Positions 58,802 to 64,000 of a DNA stretch of 64,000 bases are shown piece after piece. Under the pieces are notes generated by a model. It was not told the DNA's origin. It was given only the letters and a program-made list of their open reading frames with translations, and ran no database searches. The position numbers were made by a program, and so were the translations under genes. This DNA comes from Dyadobacter sp. SG02 (lineage in GTDB: Bacteria; Bacteroidota; Bacteroidia; Cytophagales; Spirosomataceae). Positions within the stretch are counted from its first letter, which is position 1. The number at the start of each line of letters is the position of its first letter. The stretch covers positions 186,001 to 250,000 of the forward strand of contig NZ_FNYL01000003.1 of the NCBI RefSeq assembly GCF_900109045.1. Reading direction: 5' to 3'.

Positions 58802-61800
58802 ATGACGATAAATTGCCTGGCCGCTATCCGGACGCTCGTTTTGCTCGGGGTACTGTATACCATGTTCTCTTGCAGCGATTCCGGCAAAAATGAGAATGGC
58901 CTTTTCGAGGAAATGGACGCCGCCCAAACCGGGATCGATTTCGTGAACAAGGTGGAGGACCGGGAGGATATCAACATATTCAATTACCGCAATTTCTACA
59001 ACGGTGGGGGCGTGTCGATCGGAGATATTAACAACGACGGCCTGCCGGATATCTATTTCACCGCCAATATGGGTGAAAACAAACTTTACCTGAACAAAGG
59101 GAACTGGAAGTTTGAGGATATCACGGCAAAAGCCGGAGTCGCTGAACCCGACAAATGGAGCACCGGCGTGGTAATGGCCGATGTGAATGGTGATAACCTG
59201 CTCGACATCTACGTCTGCAATGCGGGCTACCAAAAGTTTCTGAATAAACAGGGAAATGCACTTTACATTAACAACGGCGATCTGACATTCACCGAATCGG
59301 CTAAAAAATACGGCCTGGATGAGACAGGCTACACCACCCATGCCGCGTTCCTGGACTATGACCTCGACGGTGACCTCGACGCATACGTATTGAACAACAG
59401 TTTTATCCCCGTCAATACCCTTAATTATGCGAATGACCGCAACCTGCGCGCGAAGGACTGGCCGGTGAAGGATTTTCTCAAAGGCGGCGGGGCCAAATTG
59501 TTTCGTAACGACGGCGGGAAATTCAAAGATGTGAGTGAGGAAGCGGGCATTTACGGAAGCCTGATCGGCTTCGGGCTCGGCGTGACCGTGGGCGATATCA
59601 ATGGGGACCTGTATCCCGACATTTACATTTGCAACGACTTCTACGAAAAGGATTATCTGTATATCAATCAAAAGGATGGCACATTTTCGGAAGAACTTGA
59701 AAAACGTATAAAGCACACAAGCCTCGCTTCCATGGGGGCTGATATGGCCGATATCAACAATGACGGCTATCCCGAGCTCTTCGTAACCGACATGCTCCCG
59801 CGCGACGAGTATCGGTACAAAACGACGACTTCATTCGAGAACCATTACCTTTTTAACCTGAAAAAGGAAAAGGGTTTTTATAACCAATACATGCAGAACA
59901 GTCTGCAATTCAACAACCAGGACGGTACATTCAGCGAAATTGCGAATTACTCGGGTGTGGCAGCAAGCGATTGGAGCTGGGGTGCGTTGCTTTTTGACGC
60001 GGATAATGATTCGAAGACCGATATCTATATTTCTAACGGCATTTACCACGACATTCTGGATCAGGACTTTATCGATTTTTTTGCCAACGAGGTCACGCGG
60101 AAAATGGTTATGTCCGGGGAAAAGGAAAATATGCAGGAGATCATCGACCGCATGCCCTCTACGCCTATTGCCAACAATTTCTTCCATAATGAAGGAAACC
60201 TGCAATTCAAGGAAAAGGCGAAGGAATTCGGGTTCGGCAAGGCGTCGTTTTCAAATGGCGCGGCATATGCCGATCTGGATAACGACGGTGACCTGGATCT
60301 GGTAGTCAATAATGTAAATGAGCCCTGTTTTGTATATAAAAACAAATCCGAGGCGCTAAAAGACAAAAACCATTACGTCAAATTCAATCTCAAAGGCTCG
60401 GGTATGAACACCCACGCAGTCGGCTCCAAAGTGGAGGTCTACGCGGGCGGGCAGGTGTTCAGCAGGCAGGTGAGCCCGTCTCGGGGCTTTCAGTCGAGTA
60501 CGGAATACCCGCTTACGATCGGTTTGGGGCAAATTGCAGCTATTGATTCGGTACGTGTACTCTGGCCGACCAGAAAGGTAACCACCATCCGGGCTGTCAG
60601 GCCGGATACTTTACTGACGCTCGCTATCGGAGATGCCGGAGATTTGTTCAACGGGCCGGTGACTAAGCATCATCCCATGCTCACGGGCGTCGCATCAAAG
60701 GGCCTTGGTGCGCACCGGGAGAACCGATACGAGGATTTTTACAATGAAAGAAACATCCCGGTAATGCTCTCGCAGGAAGGTCCGAAGGCGGCGATCGGCG
60801 ATGTGAACGGGGATGGGCTCGATGACATTTATGTGTGCGGCGGAAAGGGGCAGGGTGGGCAGTTGTATTTGCAAAAGGATGGGCAGTTCGTAAAATCATC
60901 GCAGAAGGCATTCAGCGATATGGCGGATTTTGAGGATACGGCGGCATTGCTTTTTGATGCCGATGGCGACGGAGATTCCGACCTGGCTGTCGGCAGTGGC
61001 GGGAATGAGAGCCTGGCGACCAAACCAGATTTGCCAACGCGACTGTACGTGAATGACGGAAAAGGCAATTTTACCCACAACAACCGTGCATTTCCGCCCA
61101 ATGCGATGAATACCGCCGTAATCGTGGCCGAGGATTTCGACCGCGACGGCGACCTCGATTTGTTTGCAGGCAGCCGGAGCGTTCCCCGGGAATATGGTTC
61201 CAGTCCTTCGAGCTACATTTATCTGAATGACGGGAAAGGCAATTTTGAAGAGGTTACGCGGACAATGGCGCCCGGGTTGGCCAAAGTGGGGATGGTGCGC
61301 GATGCTGCCTGGGTGGATATCGATGGCGACGGGCAGAAAGAGCTTGTAATCGTGGGAGATTGGATGGCTCCTGCCGCATTCAGGTTTTCAAATGGTGGTT
61401 TCAGGAAAATAGAAACCGGCCTGGACGCATTCGAAGGTTTCTGGGGCTCGCTGAAAACGGGTGATTTCGATGGCGATGGTGACCAGGATCTGGTATTGGG
61501 AAATATCGGAGAAAACTTTTCACTTAAAGCGGCGGCGGATGCGCCCCTGAAAATGTGGATCAATGATTTTAATAAAAATGGGACTACTGAACAGGTCATT
61601 TCCAAAACCATTGACGCCAAAGACCTGCCCGTACTGCTGAAACGCGAGATGACAGGGCAATTTCCTTTTCTCAAAAAGAAAAGTATCAAGCATTCGGAAT
61701 ATGCGGTGCTTACGGTTCAGGACCTGTTTCCGGACGATCTGATCAAGTCGGCTGTGAAAAAATCGGCGACTTACCTGCAATCGGGCATTGCAGTGAATGA

Positions 61801-62146
61801 TGGAAAAGGACAATTTAAAATGGTTGCATTGCCATATCTGGCGCAGTTTTCCTGTCTTAATGCAATTCAGAGCGAGGACGTTAATCGCGACGGCAAACCC
61901 GACCTTGTCGTGGCCGGCAATTTTACCCATTTCATTCCCCAATTCGGAAGTTTGGATGCCTGCCGCGGTAATGTGCTGATCAATAAAGGCAATATGCGGT
62001 TTGAGGTTTTGCGGTCTGTTCAGAGCGGTTATGCGCTGGACGGAGAGGTGAAACAAATCGGCCGGATCAATATTGCCGGGCAGCCTTATCTGATCAATCT
62101 TGTAAATAACGCTGCGCCGGTTTTGTTTAAAATCAATCAATTATAA
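58802..62146 (+). CDS. large VCBS/FG-GAP repeat lipoprotein with ASPIC domain
   Basis: 1114 residues. Lipoprotein signal with Cys24 (LGVLYTMFSC) and SDSGKNEN after it. About thirteen calcium-binding D-x-[DN]-x-D-G repeats are spread over the chain (DINNDGLPDIYF, DVNGDNLLDIYV, DYDLDGDLDAYV, DLDNDGDLDLVV, DVNGDGLDDIYV, DADGDGDSDLAV, DFDGDGDQDLVL and others), forming FG-GAP beta-propellers, with a UnbV/ASPIC domain (about 540-600: SKVEVYAGGQVFSRQVSPSRGFQSSTE) between two halves. Such proteins are outer-membrane or surface lipoproteins of Bacteroidota, often next to SusCD pairs, for binding or presenting glycans; no SusCD pair is here. It ends tail-to-tail with the next gene, overlapping by six bases. 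Confidence 0.87.
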   Translation: MTINCLAAIRTLVLLGVLYTMFSCSDSGKNENGLFEEMDAAQTGIDFVNKVEDREDINIFNYRNFYNGGGVSIGDINNDGLPDIYFTANMGENKLYLNKGNWKFEDITAKAGVAEPDKWSTGVVMADVNGDNLLDIYVCNAGYQKFLNKQGNALYINNGDLTFTESAKKYGLDETGYTTHAAFLDYDLDGDLDAYVLNNSFIPVNTLNYANDRNLRAKDWPVKDFLKGGGAKLFRNDGGKFKDVSEEAGIYGSLIGFGLGVTVGDINGDLYPDIYICNDFYEKDYLYINQKDGTFSEELEKRIKHTSLASMGADMADINNDGYPELFVTDMLPRDEYRYKTTTSFENHYLFNLKKEKGFYNQYMQNSLQFNNQDGTFSEIANYSGVAASDWSWGALLFDADNDSKTDIYISNGIYHDILDQDFIDFFANEVTRKMVMSGEKENMQEIIDRMPSTPIANNFFHNEGNLQFKEKAKEFGFGKASFSNGAAYADLDNDGDLDLVVNNVNEPCFVYKNKSEALKDKNHYVKFNLKGSGMNTHAVGSKVEVYAGGQVFSRQVSPSRGFQSSTEYPLTIGLGQIAAIDSVRVLWPTRKVTTIRAVRPDTLLTLAIGDAGDLFNGPVTKHHPMLTGVASKGLGAHRENRYEDFYNERNIPVMLSQEGPKAAIGDVNGDGLDDIYVCGGKGQGGQLYLQKDGQFVKSSQKAFSDMADFEDTAALLFDADGDGDSDLAVGSGGNESLATKPDLPTRLYVNDGKGNFTHNNRAFPPNAMNTAVIVAEDFDRDGDLDLFAGSRSVPREYGSSPSSYIYLNDGKGNFEEVTRTMAPGLAKVGMVRDAAWVDIDGDGQKELVIVGDWMAPAAFRFSNGGFRKIETGLDAFEGFWGSLKTGDFDGDGDQDLVLGNIGENFSLKAAADAPLKMWINDFNKNGTTEQVISKTIDAKDLPVLLKREMTGQFPFLKKKSIKHSEYAVLTVQDLFPDDLIKSAVKKSATYLQSGIAVNDGKGQFKMVALPYLAQFSCLNAIQSEDVNRDGKPDLVVAGNFTHFIPQFGSLDACRGNVLINKGNMRFEVLRSVQSGYALDGEVKQIGRINIAGQPYLINLVNNAAPVLFKINQL

Positions 62147-62929
62147 ACTCTCTGTCCGCCCGCCATCCACCGCCAGGCTCACCCCGCTGATACTCCCCGC
62201 CGCCGGACTGGCGAGAAACGCCACCGCCGCGGCCACCTCTTTGGCTTCGCTGAACCGGCGAATAGGAATGCCCGCTTTCAGCTCTTCGGCAACCTGCTCT
62301 TTCGTTTTACCCTGATTTTTACTCCGCATTTCGAATACGGCATCCAGTCGCGCTGTTTCGGTGTAACCCGGCAGCACATTGTTGACGGTGATCCCATATT
62401 GCCCGAGTTCAAGCGATAGGGTTTTAGCCCAGCTCGCCACGGCGCCGCGGATGGTGTTGGAGACGCCGAGGCCGATGATCGGCTGCTTCACCGAGGTGCT
62501 GATAATGTTGATAATGCGGCCAAAACCTTCCTTTTTCATCGACGGTACCACCGATTGTGCCAGAAACTGGTTGTTGATCACGTGCATTTGAAAAGTTTTC
62601 AGGAACTGGTCGGGTTCGGCTTCGATAATAGGGCCGCCGGATGGGCCTCCTGTATTATTAACCAGAATATGAACCTCCGGACAGAGGCGCAGGTAATTTT
62701 CAACGGCGGATTTGACGGACTCATGGTCGGCGAAATCGGCTACCACGTACCGGTGAAGCTGGCCGAGAGAGGTGTCCAGGTCTTCGACGGCTTCCCGCAG
62801 TTTTTCTTCGTTCCGGGCCACGAGGGTCACATTTGCGCCAAGTAATGCGAGTTCAACGGCGGCGGCGAGCCCGATGCCCTGGGTGCTTCCGCATACGATC
62901 GCTGTTTTTCCGGTCAGGTCGAGGTTCAT
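62141..62929 (-). CDS. SDR family protein lacking the YxxxK pair
   Basis: 262 residues. Rossmann signature TGKTAIVCGSTQGIGLAAA and NNTGGPSGGP, with the C-terminal SISGVSLAVDGGRT of FabG-like SDRs. At the catalytic position the sequence is STSVKQPIIGLGVSNTIR: the Ser is present (about 144-146) but Tyr is Ser157 and Lys is Arg161, so the normal Ser-Tyr-Lys triad is broken. Some annotated 3-oxoacyl-reductases share this feature and may be regulatory or use another route. It converges on the VCBS gene with six bases of overlap. The function is unknown beyond nucleotide binding. Confidence 0.85.
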   Translation of the reverse strand: MNLDLTGKTAIVCGSTQGIGLAAAVELALLGANVTLVARNEEKLREAVEDLDTSLGQLHRYVVADFADHESVKSAVENYLRLCPEVHILVNNTGGPSGGPIIEAEPDQFLKTFQMHVINNQFLAQSVVPSMKKEGFGRIINIISTSVKQPIIGLGVSNTIRGAVASWAKTLSLELGQYGITVNNVLPGYTETARLDAVFEMRSKNQGKTKEQVAEELKAGIPIRRFSEAKEVAAAVAFLASPAAGSISGVSLAVDGGRTESL

Positions 62930-63013
62930 GGTTTTGGCTTTTTAAACTTGGTTTCAGAATGATAACGTTTTGTTTTTCGTCTGCTCCACTTCCTGTTTCG
63001 TTGATTTTTCGGC

Positions 63014-63021
63014 TATCTTTG
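63014..63021 (+). promoter_or_regulatory. -7 box of purH
   Basis: TATCTTTG matches TAnnTTTG exactly, 85 bases before the purH ATG. The -33 element is not clear (GTTTC lies about 18 bases upstream). Confidence 0.5.
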
Positions 63022-63106
63022 CGGTTTATTTTTCATCATGGGACAAGCCGAAATGCCGAATGTAAGCAAAATCCCGCATTTGTAATCTTAGAGCAAACGT
63101 TGCACA

Positions 63107-64000
63107 ATGTCTAAAAAAATCCAATCCGCGCTTATTTCTGTTTATTACAAAGACGGTCTTGAGCCTTTGGTCCGCCTCCTGCACGACAACGGCGTAAAGC
63201 TGTACTCCACCGGGGGAACTCAGACTTTCATTGAAAATCTCAACATTCCCGTAACCGCTGCCGAAGAGCTGACCGGTTATCCATCGATTTTCGGCGGGCG
63301 TGTTAAAACGCTTCACCCGGCCATTATGGGCGGCATTTTGTACCGTCGCGACGATGCGGGAGATGTAGCACAGGCGGAACAATACAATATCCCGGCTATC
63401 GATATGGTGGTGGTGGATCTATATCCTTTCGAGGAAACGGTGGCATCCGGCGCGAGCGAGGAGGATATTATCGAGAAGATAGACATTGGCGGTATCTCCC
63501 TGATCCGCGCAACGGCGAAGAATTTTAAAGATACACTGATCGTTTCTTCCCGCAGCCAGTATGCGGAAGTGGTCGAACTATTGAACGCGAAAGCAGGTGC
63601 CACGGATATTGAAGACCGCCGCTACTATGCCGGTCTCGCGTTCGGGGTTTCGTCGCATTACGATGGCGCGATCAACAGCTTCTTCACTTCCGGAAAAGAA
63701 GCGACTGATAAGGAGCTTTTCGATTTCACCAATCTTGCTTCACAAACGCTGCGTTACGGCGAGAACCCGCACCAGAGCGCGACTTACTACGGTGATCTGG
63801 AAGGTATTTTCGATAAACTGCACGGAAAAGAGCTTTCCTATAACAACCTCGTGGACGTGGATGCGTGCGTGAGCCTGATCGACGAATTCGCTGACGCTCA
63901 GCCTACATTCGCGATCATCAAGCATACCAATGCCTGCGGTATCGCTACGGCGCCTACTGCGAAAGAGGCTTATGATAATGCATTGGCCTGCGATCCGGTT
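63107..64000 (+). CDS. purH: bifunctional AICAR transformylase/IMP cyclohydrolase (3' end outside window)
   Basis: 298 codons are present from ATG 63107. MSKKIQSALISVYYKDGLEPLVRLL, LYSTGGTQTFIE, IFGGRVKTLHPAIMGGILYRR and VVVDLYPFEETV form the IMP cyclohydrolase domain (to about residue 195). The AICAR transformylase domain starts at LRYGENPHQSATYYG and continues to KHTNACGIA. The enzyme makes the last two steps of purine synthesis, AICAR to FAICAR to IMP. The usual length is about 510 residues, so roughly 210 are outside the window. It is likely expressed from its own -7 box. Confidence 0.96.
   Translation, partial: MSKKIQSALISVYYKDGLEPLVRLLHDNGVKLYSTGGTQTFIENLNIPVTAAEELTGYPSIFGGRVKTLHPAIMGGILYRRDDAGDVAQAEQYNIPAIDMVVVDLYPFEETVASGASEEDIIEKIDIGGISLIRATAKNFKDTLIVSSRSQYAEVVELLNAKAGATDIEDRRYYAGLAFGVSSHYDGAINSFFTSGKEATDKELFDFTNLASQTLRYGENPHQSATYYGDLEGIFDKLHGKELSYNNLVDVDACVSLIDEFADAQPTFAIIKHTNACGIATAPTAKEAYDNALACDPV

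Overview
The window reads as chromosomal DNA of a Bacteroidota bacterium, most likely order Cytophagales and probably Dyadobacter or a close relative (genus is inference; no rRNA is present). Reasons: -7 boxes of the Bacteroidetes type (TAnnTTTG) in front of several genes, little Shine-Dalgarno signal, a TonB-dependent receptor with a carboxypeptidase-like N-terminal domain, a DUF4369/TlpA-type thioredoxin protein, lipoproteins of Bacteroidota type, FG-GAP/ASPIC and DUF5686 outer-membrane proteins, and moderate G+C. Coding is dense on both strands and there is no phage, insertion sequence or CRISPR array.

Layout. 1-4.6 kb: inositol-phosphate synthase (cut by the window edge) behind a LacI-type palindrome, a secreted CE15 esterase, a tRNA-Arg(CCU) and hflX. 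4.7-10.6 kb: a MATE exporter with a folded leader, a large inverted decamer-repeat array, and a sulfur module (metallo-beta-lactamase/double-rhodanese persulfide dioxygenase-like enzyme plus two YeeE-type membrane proteins) interrupted by a VapBC-like toxin-antitoxin pair. 10.6-19.8 kb: a copper module, a seven-gene operon (HMA chaperone, Cys-rich protein, TonB receptor, HMA-AraC regulator, metal-binding lipoprotein, secreted HMA protein, outer-membrane protein) and copA. Both promoters carry the same pair of 21-bp-spaced direct repeats at the same distance from the -7 box, so the HMA-AraC fusion probably controls both. A RhuM-Fic gene lies between them.

20-31 kb: metabolic and envelope genes (periplasmic lactonase, TlpA-like protein, YdcF, pfkA, YfhO, DinB/YfiT, SGNH hydrolase, aldo-keto reductase, AraC regulator). 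32-40 kb: an octamer-repeat array abutting a carboxymuconolactone-decarboxylase/ICL-family pair, then a probable aminophosphonate catabolic cluster: XRE-cupin regulator, PhnX-like hydrolase, TIGR03364-type FAD oxidoreductase, periplasmic phosphodiesterase, PbfA-like PLP lyase and a DUF5690 transporter. Together they could release, import and mineralise 2-aminoethylphosphonate-type compounds. This cluster and the copper regulatory circuit are the two best candidates for undescribed systems.

40-64 kb: nhaA, endonuclease V, a GH18 lipoprotein, a Ku plus stand-alone LigD-polymerase operon, two tiny genes with their own terminator, a Bcr/CflA exporter, a UPF1-like helicase, a DUF5686 outer-membrane protein carrying an in-frame copy of the decamer repeat, a YhcG-type nuclease, an FAD/Fe-S oxidoreductase, a giant VCBS lipoprotein, an SDR without the usual Tyr-Lys pair, and the start of purH. 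All functions are read from motifs by eye; no database search was run.
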